Source: Aquipseudomonas alcaligenes_A (GTDB lineage: Bacteria; Pseudomonadota; Gammaproteobacteria; Pseudomonadales; Pseudomonadaceae). Taken from it: 64,000 bases of DNA. Of this stretch, positions 36,171 to 42,799 are shown one piece after another. A program made the translations under genes and the position numbers. The stretch lies in NCBI GenBank assembly GCA_048595745.1, contig CP184361.1. One strand, 5' to 3'. The first letter of the stretch is position 1. Every line of letters begins with the position of its first letter. The notes under the pieces were generated by a model. The model was not told the origin of the DNA and searched no databases. It saw only the letters and a list, made by a program, of their open reading frames with translations.

Positions 36171-38676
36171 CCGTCCGGTCAGTGCCCCGGACTGGCCGGA
36201 GCAGATCTCCGGCTTCTCCTTCTCGCCGTTCCGTGCCGGGCAGAGCCCGATGACCGGGGTCTACCCCAGCGACGAGCAGATGCGTGCCGACCTGGAGCTG
36301 CTGAGCCGGCAGACCGACAACATCCGCACCTACTCGGTGGACGGCAAGCTGGCCGACATTCCGCGCCTGGCCGAGGAGTTCGGCCTGCGCGTGACCCTCG
36401 GCGTATGGATCAGCAATGACCTGGAGCGCAACGAGCGCGAAATCGCCAAGGCCATCGAACTGGCCAACGAATCGCGCAGCGTGGTGCGGGTCACCGTGGG
36501 CAACGAATCGCTGTTCCGCGAGGAAGTCGAGGTCGAGGAGCTGATCGGCTACATCGACCGGGTGCGCTCGGCAGTCAAGGTTCCGGTCAGTACCTCCGAG
36601 CAATGGCACATCTGGCAGGAAAACCCCGAGCTGGCCCAGCACGTCGACCTGATCGCCGCTCACGTGCTGCCCTACTGGGAATTCGTGCCGATGCAGGACT
36701 CCGGCGAGTTCGTCCTGGAACGCGCCAAGGACCTGAGAAAGCTGTTCCCGAAAAAGCCGCTGCTGCTCTCCGAAGTGGGTTGGCCGAGCAACGGCCGCAC
36801 CCGTGGCGGCGCCGAGGCGGACCAGGCCGAGCAGGCCATCTACCTGCGCACCCTGGTCAACACTCTGAACGCCAAGGGCTACAACTACTTCGTCATCGAG
36901 GCCTTCGATCAGCCCTGGAAAGCCAGCGAGGAAGGCTCGGTCGGCGCCTACTGGGGCGTTTACAACCTCGACCGCCAGCCCAAGTTCGCCTTCGAGGGAC
37001 CGGTCGTCGCCATCCCGCAGTGGCGCCTGCTGGCGGTAGCGTCGGTGGTCATGGGCCTGCTGGCCCTGGCACTGATGCTGATCGACGGCTCGGCCCTGCG
37101 CCAGCGCGGCCGTACCTTCCTGACCTTCGTCGCCTTCGTCGGCGGCTCTGCCCTGGTGTGGATCGCCTATGACTACAGCCAGCAGTACAGCACCTGGTTC
37201 AGCCTGACCGTCGGTGGCCTGCTCGGCATCGGCGCACTGGGCGTGTTCATCGTCCTGCTCACCGAGGCGCATGAACTGGCGGAAACAGCCTGGACCCGCA
37301 CCCGCCGCCGGCCCTTCCTGCCGGTGCTGACCGACACCGCCTACCGACCCAAGGTGTCGATCCACGTGCCCTGCTACAACGAACCGCCGGAGATGGTGAA
37401 GCAGACCCTGGACGCCCTGGCGGCCCTGGACTATCCGGATTACGAAGTCATCATCATCGACAACAACACCAAGGACCCGAAGGTCTGGGAGCCGGTGCAG
37501 GCCTACTGCGAGCAACTCGGCCCGCGCTTCCGCTTCTTCCATGTGGCCCCGCTCGAGGGCTTCAAGGGCGGTGCGCTGAACTACATCCTGCCGCATACCG
37601 CCCCAGACGCCGAAGTGGTGGCAGTCATTGACTCCGACTACTGCGTGAGCCGCAACTGGCTCAAGCACATGGTGCCGCACTTCTCCGACCCGAAGATTGC
37701 CGTGGTGCAGTCGCCGCAGGACTACCGCGACGGTGATGAAAGCGCCTTCAAGAAGCTCTGCTACGCCGAATACAAGGGCTTCTTCCACATCGGCATGGTC
37801 ACCCGCAACGACCGCGACGCCATCATCCAGCATGGCACCATGACCATGATCCGCCGCAGCGTGATGGACGAACTGAAGTGGGCCGACTGGACCATCTGTG
37901 AAGACGCCGAGCTGGGCCTGCGCGTGTTCGAGAAAGGCTACTCGGCCGCCTACGCCCACGAGAGCTTCGGCAAGGGACTGATGCCGGACACCTTCATCGA
38001 CTACAAGAAGCAGCGTTTCCGCTGGGCCTATGGCGCCATCCAGATCATGAAGGGACATGCCCGCGCGCTATTCCGCGGCGAAGGCTCGCAGCTGACCCGA
38101 GGCCAGCGCTACCACTTCATTGCCGGCTGGCTGCCGTGGATCGCCGATGGCCTGAATATCTTCTTCACCGTCGGCGCCCTGCTCTGGTCGGCGGCAATGA
38201 TCATCGTGCCGAACCGCGTCGACCCACCGCTGATGATCTTCGCGATTCCGCCGCTGGCGCTGTTCTTCTTCAAGTTCGGCAAGATCATGTACCTCTACCG
38301 CAAGGCGGTGGGCGTCGATCTGGCGCGCTCCTTCCAAGCCGCCATCGCCGGCCTGGCGCTCTCGCACACCATCGCCAAGGCGGTGTTGTACGGCACCTTC
38401 ACCAAGACCATCCCGTTCTTCCGTACGCCGAAGATGGCCAGCAACCATGGCATCCTGGTGGCCCTGGCCGAAGCACGCGAGGAGGTGTTCGTCATGCTCC
38501 TGCTGTGGGGTGCGGCGATCGGCATCAGCTTCGCCCAGGACATCGGCAACGCCGACGTGAAATTCTGGGTGGCCACGCTGCTGGTGCAATCGCTGCCCTA
38601 CCTGGCGGCCCTGCTGATGGCCCTGCTGTCGTCACTGCCCAAGCCGGTGGAGAAAGAGGTCGCGCAGGCGGCGTAG
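36088..38676 (+). CDS. ndvB: NdvB-like periplasmic glucan synthase (GH17 domain + family 2 glycosyltransferase)
   Basis: An 862-residue inner-membrane protein. After a membrane anchor (8-26), a periplasmic GH17-like domain (about 35-305) keeps both catalytic glutamates, E140 in VGNESLF and E229 in LSEVGWPSNG. Three membrane helices follow (about 313-391), then a cytosolic GT2 domain (about 420-680) with CYNEPPE, the DSD motif (515-517), ED (605-606) and the QRFRW acceptor motif (642-646), and C-terminal membrane helices. This architecture is that of P. aeruginosa NdvB (PA1163), which makes cyclic beta-1,3-glucans linked to biofilm tolerance. The start follows homologues; its ribosome site is weak. 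dapE lies downstream beyond a terminator. Confidence 0.9.
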   Translation: MPTRKLGINLVVIVAVAALFTGLWALYNRPVSAPDWPEQISGFSFSPFRAGQSPMTGVYPSDEQMRADLELLSRQTDNIRTYSVDGKLADIPRLAEEFGLRVTLGVWISNDLERNEREIAKAIELANESRSVVRVTVGNESLFREEVEVEELIGYIDRVRSAVKVPVSTSEQWHIWQENPELAQHVDLIAAHVLPYWEFVPMQDSGEFVLERAKDLRKLFPKKPLLLSEVGWPSNGRTRGGAEADQAEQAIYLRTLVNTLNAKGYNYFVIEAFDQPWKASEEGSVGAYWGVYNLDRQPKFAFEGPVVAIPQWRLLAVASVVMGLLALALMLIDGSALRQRGRTFLTFVAFVGGSALVWIAYDYSQQYSTWFSLTVGGLLGIGALGVFIVLLTEAHELAETAWTRTRRRPFLPVLTDTAYRPKVSIHVPCYNEPPEMVKQTLDALAALDYPDYEVIIIDNNTKDPKVWEPVQAYCEQLGPRFRFFHVAPLEGFKGGALNYILPHTAPDAEVVAVIDSDYCVSRNWLKHMVPHFSDPKIAVVQSPQDYRDGDESAFKKLCYAEYKGFFHIGMVTRNDRDAIIQHGTMTMIRRSVMDELKWADWTICEDAELGLRVFEKGYSAAYAHESFGKGLMPDTFIDYKKQRFRWAYGAIQIMKGHARALFRGEGSQLTRGQRYHFIAGWLPWIADGLNIFFTVGALLWSAAMIIVPNRVDPPLMIFAIPPLALFFFKFGKIMYLYRKAVGVDLARSFQAAIAGLALSHTIAKAVLYGTFTKTIPFFRTPKMASNHGILVALAEAREEVFVMLLLWGAAIGISFAQDIGNADVKFWVATLLVQSLPYLAALLMALLSSLPKPVEKEVAQAA

Positions 38677-38720
38677 CCGTGAGTGGATGTCATTTTTGAC
38701 GACGCGTGTCACCCCATCGA

Positions 38721-38746
38721 AACGGCGGCCTTGAGGCCGCCGTTTT
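38721..38746 (+). terminator. Rho-independent terminator after ndvB-like gene
   Basis: AACGGCGGCC / GGCCGCCGTT is a ten-base perfect stem with a TTGA loop, running into TTGCATT on the plus strand. It lies 45 bases after the glucan synthase stop and before dapE, so dapE likely has its own promoter just beyond it. Confidence 0.75.
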
Positions 38747-38792
38747 GCATTAAGATGGCGGCCTTTCTGATCTTCGCTGTTCCGGAGCCGCA

Positions 38793-39932
38793 ATGACCGC
38801 CCTCACCCCCACCCTGGAGCTCGCCTTCGACCTGATCCGCCGCCCTTCCGTGACCCCGGTCGACGAAGGTTGCCAGGAACTGATGATGCGCCGCCTGGCC
38901 GCCGTCGGTTTCGAGGTGGAGCGCATGCGCATCGAGGAGGTGGAGAACTTCTGGGCCCGGCGCGGTGGCGAGGGCCCGGTACTGTGCTTCGCCGGCCATA
39001 CCGACGTGGTGCCGACCGGTCCGCTGGATGCCTGGCAGTACCAGCCTTTCGATGTGCGCGTGGACGATGAAGGTATGCTCTGCGGCCGCGGCGCAGCGGA
39101 TATGAAGGGCAGCCTGGCGTCGATGGTCATCGCCGTCGAGCGCTTCGTCGCCGATCACCCGGACCACAAGGGCGCCATCGCCTTCCTCATCACCAGCGAC
39201 GAGGAAGGCCCGGCCCACCATGGCACCAAGGCCGTGGTCGAGCGTCTGCGCGAACGCGGTGAGCGCCTGGACTGGTGCATCGTCGGTGAACCCTCCAGCA
39301 CCAGCCTGCTCGGCGACGTGGTGAAGAACGGCCGCCGCGGCTCGCTCGGCTGTACCCTCACCGTACGCGGTAAGCAGGGCCACGTGGCCTACCCGCACCT
39401 GGCGCGCAACCCCATCCACCTGGCCGCGCCGGCCCTGGCCGAACTGGCAGCCGAGCACTGGGACGACGGCAACGCCTACTTCCCGCCGACCAGCTTCCAG
39501 GTGTCCAACCTCAACGCCGGTACCGGTGCCACCAACGTCATCCCCGGCGAACTGAAGGCGGTGTTCAACTTCCGCTTCTCCACCGAATCGACGGTCGAGG
39601 GCCTGCAGCAGCGCGTCAGCGCCATCCTCGACAAGCATGGTCTGGACTACAGCCTGGACTGGGCCCTGTCCGGCCTGCCCTTCCTCACCCAGCCGGGCGA
39701 ACTGCTCGATGCCGTGGCCGCCAGCATCCAGGCGGTCACCGGCCGCGAAACCACGCCGTCCACCTCGGGTGGTACGTCGGACGGTCGCTTCATCGCCACC
39801 CTGGGCACGCAAGTGGTCGAACTGGGCCCGGTCAACGCCACCATCCACCAGATCAACGAGCGGGTACTGGCCAGCGACCTCGATCTGCTCACCGAGGTTT
39901 ACTACCAGACCCTGGTGAAACTGCTGGCATGA
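38793..39932 (+). CDS. dapE: Succinyl-diaminopimelate desuccinylase
   Basis: Zinc M20 hydrolase releasing LL-diaminopimelate from its N-succinyl form, the step after DapC. It has 379 residues with metal and catalytic motifs FAGHTDVVPTGP (His), GRGAADMKGSLASM (Asp), LITSDEEGPA (Glu pair), STSGGTSDGRFIA and the C-terminal metal histidine in NATIHQINE. The internal dimerisation domain carries GKQGHVAYPHLARNP. Its stop overlaps the rlmA start by four bases (ATGA). Confidence 0.98.
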   Translation: MTALTPTLELAFDLIRRPSVTPVDEGCQELMMRRLAAVGFEVERMRIEEVENFWARRGGEGPVLCFAGHTDVVPTGPLDAWQYQPFDVRVDDEGMLCGRGAADMKGSLASMVIAVERFVADHPDHKGAIAFLITSDEEGPAHHGTKAVVERLRERGERLDWCIVGEPSSTSLLGDVVKNGRRGSLGCTLTVRGKQGHVAYPHLARNPIHLAAPALAELAAEHWDDGNAYFPPTSFQVSNLNAGTGATNVIPGELKAVFNFRFSTESTVEGLQQRVSAILDKHGLDYSLDWALSGLPFLTQPGELLDAVAASIQAVTGRETTPSTSGGTSDGRFIATLGTQVVELGPVNATIHQINERVLASDLDLLTEVYYQTLVKLLA

Positions 39933-40741
39933 GCCTGACCTGCCCCATCTGCCGGGAACCGCTGAGCCCGACGGGCAGCGGCCTGGCCTGCAGCAACCGG
40001 CACAGCTTCGACCGTGCCCGCCAGGGCTACTACAACCTGCTGCCGGTGCAGCACAAGAACAGCCGCGACCCGGGTGACAACCAGGCCATGGTCGAGGCGC
40101 GCCGGCGCTTCCTCGACGGCGGCCACTACGCACCACTGGCCAAGCGCCTGGCCGAACTGGCCGCCGAGCGCGGCCCGCGCAGCTGGCTGGATATCGGCTG
40201 CGGCGAGGGCTACTACACCGCGCAGCTCGCCGAGCAGCTGCCCGAGGCCGACGGTTACGCCCTGGACATCTCCCGCGAGGCGGTGAAACGCGCTTGCAAG
40301 CGCGCGCCGCAGCTCAGCTGGCTGGTGGCGAGCATGGCCCGCGTGCCGTTGAGCGATGCCAGCTGCGACCTGCTGGCAAGCGTGTTCAGCCCACTCGACT
40401 GGCAGGAAGCGCTGCGCCTGCTCAGGCCCGGCGGCGGCCTGCTGCGCATGGGCCCGACCCGCGCGCACCTGATGGAACTGCGGCAGAAGCTGTATGACGA
40501 AGTACGCGACTACGACGACCATAAGCACCTGGAGCTGATCCCGCCGGGCATGCACCTGGCCCACAGCGAGACCCTGAGTTTCCCGCTGCGGCTGACCGAC
40601 GCCCAAACCCGCGCCGACCTGCTGGCGATGACCCCGCACGGCTGGCGCGCCAGCGCCGAGCGCCGCGCCGCAGTGATCGCCGAACCCTTCGAGTTGACGG
40701 TCGCCATCCGCTACGATTGGATCGAAAAGAACAAGGACTGA
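39929..40741 (+). CDS. rlmA: 23S rRNA (guanine745-N1)-methyltransferase
   Basis: Methylates G745 in helix 35 of 23S rRNA. The 270-residue protein has an N-terminal zinc site formed by C5, C8, C21 and H25 (LTCPICREPL, ACSNRHSFD), then a class I SAM fold with WLDIGCGEGYYT and the conserved FSPLDWQEALRLLRPGG. The start overlaps the dapE stop (ATGA), and the next gene follows three bases after the stop, so dapE-rlmA-unknown is one operon. Confidence 0.94.
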   Translation: MSLTCPICREPLSPTGSGLACSNRHSFDRARQGYYNLLPVQHKNSRDPGDNQAMVEARRRFLDGGHYAPLAKRLAELAAERGPRSWLDIGCGEGYYTAQLAEQLPEADGYALDISREAVKRACKRAPQLSWLVASMARVPLSDASCDLLASVFSPLDWQEALRLLRPGGGLLRMGPTRAHLMELRQKLYDEVRDYDDHKHLELIPPGMHLAHSETLSFPLRLTDAQTRADLLAMTPHGWRASAERRAAVIAEPFELTVAIRYDWIEKNKD

Positions 40742-40744
40742 GCC

Positions 40745-41116
40745 ATGCGCCAACCCGATATCGAGATCTACCTGAAGGACGCCGATCAGCAGGCTATTGC
40801 CGCCTGGCTGAGCGAGGCCATCGGTCCGTGCAGCGAGTGGCGCCAGCAGGGCCAGACCTTCAAATGCCGCGCCGGCGAGGTGCCGGTAACCTGGCTGCCG
40901 AAGGCCGTGGGAAAGTGGCACAGCCTCTATCTGGAAAGCGACGCCACGCCCTGGAGTGATGACCTGGCCTGTGCCCGCGCCGCCTTTGCCGCGCTCGGCG
41001 TGCAGGTACGCTGCGCCCCCGGAGGCTGGAGCGAGGCAGAAGCAGAGGAAGAAGCGGATCGCTGGATCAAGATCGACGCCGAGGGCGAGCAGGAAATCAT
41101 CTGGCGCACCGATTGA
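40745..41116 (+). CDS. Conserved small protein of unknown function
   Basis: A 123-residue acidic cytosolic protein beginning MRQPDIEIYLKDADQQAIAA and ending EGEQEIIWRTD. It has no signal peptide, membrane helix or motif I recognise. The sequence looks like a compact alpha/beta domain (IEIYLKDADQQAIAAWLSEA, then VPVTWLPKAVGKWHSLYLES). It starts three bases after rlmA in the dapE-rlmA operon, and AAGGAC upstream supports the start. Codon use matches its neighbours. In P. aeruginosa a hypothetical gene occupies the same position beside rlmA, as I recall. Confidence 0.8.
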   Translation: MRQPDIEIYLKDADQQAIAAWLSEAIGPCSEWRQQGQTFKCRAGEVPVTWLPKAVGKWHSLYLESDATPWSDDLACARAAFAALGVQVRCAPGGWSEAEAEEEADRWIKIDAEGEQEIIWRTD

Positions 41117-41220
41117 TCTCCCCTCTCCACTCGGGAGCGGGACAGGGGTGAGGGTCTTCCAGGGGACTTCGAGCCGCTTATAGCACCCTCACCCCAGCCC
41201 TCTCCCAAAGGGAGAGGGAG
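41117..41220. repeat. REP-like inverted pair between the dapE operon and the cold-shock gene
   Basis: GGGGTGAGGGT (41145-41155) is the perfect complement of ACCCTCACCCC (41185-41195). The right copy also holds CCCTCTCCC / GGGAGAGGG (41198-41218, loop AAA), and the left copy a degenerate counterpart. The layout is two REP palindromes in inverted orientation. The CCCTCTCCC module recurs at 42759-42794. Confidence 0.7.
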
Positions 41221-41237
41221 TGGAAAGTCTGAAACGC

Positions 41238-41264
41238 AAAAGGCCCGTCATCGACGGGCCTTTT
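41238..41264 (-). terminator. Bidirectional terminator after the cold-shock gene
   Basis: AAAAGGCCCGTC / GACGGGCCTTTT is a 12-base perfect stem with a three-base loop, ending in T-runs on both strands. It lies 20 bases past the cold-shock stop (41285) and could also end plus-strand transcripts from the dapE-rlmA operon. Confidence 0.85.
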
Positions 41265-41284
41265 GTTGTGCGACGGGTCTGGCT

Positions 41285-41494
41285 TCAGACCTTGGACACG
41301 TCTTCCGCCTGCAGGCCCTTCTGGCCCTGGATAACGGAGAACTCCACCTGCTGGCCTTCGACCAGCGTGCGATGCCCCTCGCCACGGATGGCGCGGTAGT
41401 GGACGAACACGTCCGGGCCGCTTTCGCGTTGAATGAAGCCATACCCCTTGGAATCATTGAACCACTTGACGGTTCCGACCTCACGATCAGCCAT
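41285..41494 (-). CDS. Cold-shock domain protein (CspA family)
   Basis: A 69-residue single cold-shock domain, which binds single-stranded RNA and DNA and acts as an RNA chaperone. It has VGTVKWFNDSKGYGFIQ with RNP1 and DVFVHYRAI as RNP2. The HYRAI version of RNP2 and the final QGQKGLQAEDVSKV place it with the Pseudomonas CapB/CspD-like group, but I do not assign a symbol. The ATG at 41494 has AGGGAAG upstream. A leader of up to 200 bases before DUF4340 is typical for cold-regulated csp genes. A strong terminator follows. Confidence 0.95.
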   Translation of the reverse strand: MADREVGTVKWFNDSKGYGFIQRESGPDVFVHYRAIRGEGHRTLVEGQQVEFSVIQGQKGLQAEDVSKV

Positions 41495-41668
41495 TACCAC
41501 TTCCCTCGATTCTCGATTTTATTGTTGGGCGGATCGGCGCAAACGTTCTTCTTCTTCTCTCCGACCCCGGCCATAACGAGCATGGAGCGGTGTTCCGAAT
41601 GGCGTCCTGATGCGACCGCCAGGCGAGTATAAAACAAGCGTTCGTCTTGCCAAGGGATTTTTTCGGCC

Positions 41669-41707
41669 GCCTGCAAGCCCCGGAATACAGGGCCTGCAGG
41701 GCTTTTT
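41669..41707 (+). terminator. Terminator-like hairpin beyond the DUF4340 gene, with T-run on the plus strand
   Basis: GCCTGCAAGCCCC pairs imperfectly with GGGCCTGCAGGGC, followed on the plus strand by TTTTTAC. On the minus strand, the direction of DUF4340, no U-run follows the stem. It would stop rightward transcription entering the DUF4340 cluster, although no rightward gene lies just upstream. Confidence 0.35.
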
Positions 41708-41709
41708 AC

Positions 41710-42684
41710 TCAGTCCTTGGCAAGCAGATCGGTCAACTTCCTGGCCAGGCTCTGGTACTGGTAAGGCTCGACTCGATAGGCCCAGTCACTACGCCCCGGC
41801 ACCTCGCTGGCGGACAGACCGCTGCCCTGCTCCAGCAACAGCCAGTGCTGATCGGCCTTGCCGTAGAAACGGCCTTTCAGGGTCTTGCCAGCAAAGGTGG
41901 TGAGGCTGAATTCCAGCGCCGGCTTGCCGTCGAAACCGAGCTGGGCCAGCGGTGCGGCATCGGCGAAACGCAGGTCGGCGAAGAACTGCCCGAAGCCATT
42001 GGCCGCTCCGTCGAAGGCCAGCCGCTTGCCCTTGGGCAGATCGCGCACCTGCAGGTTCGCCTCCTCGGCCTTGTCGCGCGCCAGCGTCAGGCGCTCGCCA
42101 CCCGCATGACGCAGATCCAGCTCGCGCACCTCGGCGAAGGGAATGGCCGTGACACGCCGATCCAGCCACTCCAGCTCGCTGGCAGGCAGTTCGATGCGCT
42201 GGCTGACCAGCCAGCTCTGCGCCTCGTCGGCGCGCCGCACCAGCTGGCCCTCCTGCTGACCGGGCTTGCCAATCAGCAGCCGCAGGGGGGCCTCGCCCTG
42301 CTCCAGCGTGAGGCGCACGGCACGCTCTTCGGCCTCGCCCTTGTCGGCCAGGCCGAGGCGGCCATATAGCTCGGGGTTGGCCGTGCGCGGTTCGACCTTG
42401 CGCGCCTCGGCCAGGGCCTTGAGCAGCCTGTTCACCACACCCTGGTCGGCCGGGTAATCGGCCTTGGCTGGCACCACCCAGCCTTGCTCGCGCCGCTCCA
42501 GGCGCACCAGCGGCTGGTCACCACGCTGCACTTCAATGGCCTTGACCTGCGCCACCTGCACGCCCGGCAGCCAAGGTTCGGCCTGGGCCGGCACGCGCGG
42601 CAGGCCCACCTGGCTGGTGAAGTACCAGCCGGCCACCAGGGCCAGCGCCAGCACCGCCAGAACGAATAGGGTTTTGCGATTCAT
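41710..42684 (-). CDS. DUF4340 domain protein, ABC-cluster associated
   Basis: A 324-residue protein with one N-terminal membrane anchor (MNRKTLFVLAVLALALVAGWYF) and a large periplasmic part with DUF4340-type sequence: VKAIEVQRGDQPLVRLERRE, GWVVPAKADYPADQGVVNRL and PELYGRLGLADKG. It is the last gene of the ATPase-permease-GldG-DUF4340 set; such proteins consistently accompany GldG-like transporters. The molecular role is unknown. A perfect 17-base-arm palindrome separates it from the GldG-like gene, which may reduce its expression. Confidence 0.88.
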   Translation of the reverse strand: MNRKTLFVLAVLALALVAGWYFTSQVGLPRVPAQAEPWLPGVQVAQVKAIEVQRGDQPLVRLERREQGWVVPAKADYPADQGVVNRLLKALAEARKVEPRTANPELYGRLGLADKGEAEERAVRLTLEQGEAPLRLLIGKPGQQEGQLVRRADEAQSWLVSQRIELPASELEWLDRRVTAIPFAEVRELDLRHAGGERLTLARDKAEEANLQVRDLPKGKRLAFDGAANGFGQFFADLRFADAAPLAQLGFDGKPALEFSLTTFAGKTLKGRFYGKADQHWLLLEQGSGLSASEVPGRSDWAYRVEPYQYQSLARKLTDLLAKD

Positions 42685-42758
42685 AGGCTGTTCTCCTCAA
42701 TCAAGGAGTCGGTGAATAGGGGAAGGGAAAGCGAAGGGGAAAGGGCCGCGCCCTCTCC

Positions 42759-42794
42759 TCCCACCCCTCTCCCATCAATGGGAGAGGGGTGGGA
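42759..42794. repeat. Perfect 17-base-arm palindrome between the GldG-like and DUF4340 genes
   Basis: TCCCACCCCTCTCCCAT (42759-42775) and its exact complement (42778-42794) are separated by two bases, starting six bases after the GldG-like stop. It shares the CCCTCTCCC module with the REP pair at 41117-41220. It lacks a U-run, so an mRNA-stabilising or polymerase-pausing REP is more likely than a terminator. Confidence 0.8.
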
Positions 42795-42799
42795 CGCCA

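Noticed and set aside
35707..38058. Upstream extension of the tcdA frame to 1,054 codons
   Set aside because: The extra 784 codons are antisense to the glucan synthase gene and show the same antisense composition; TcdA proteins start at the MATEDPRFGG methionine at 35706.
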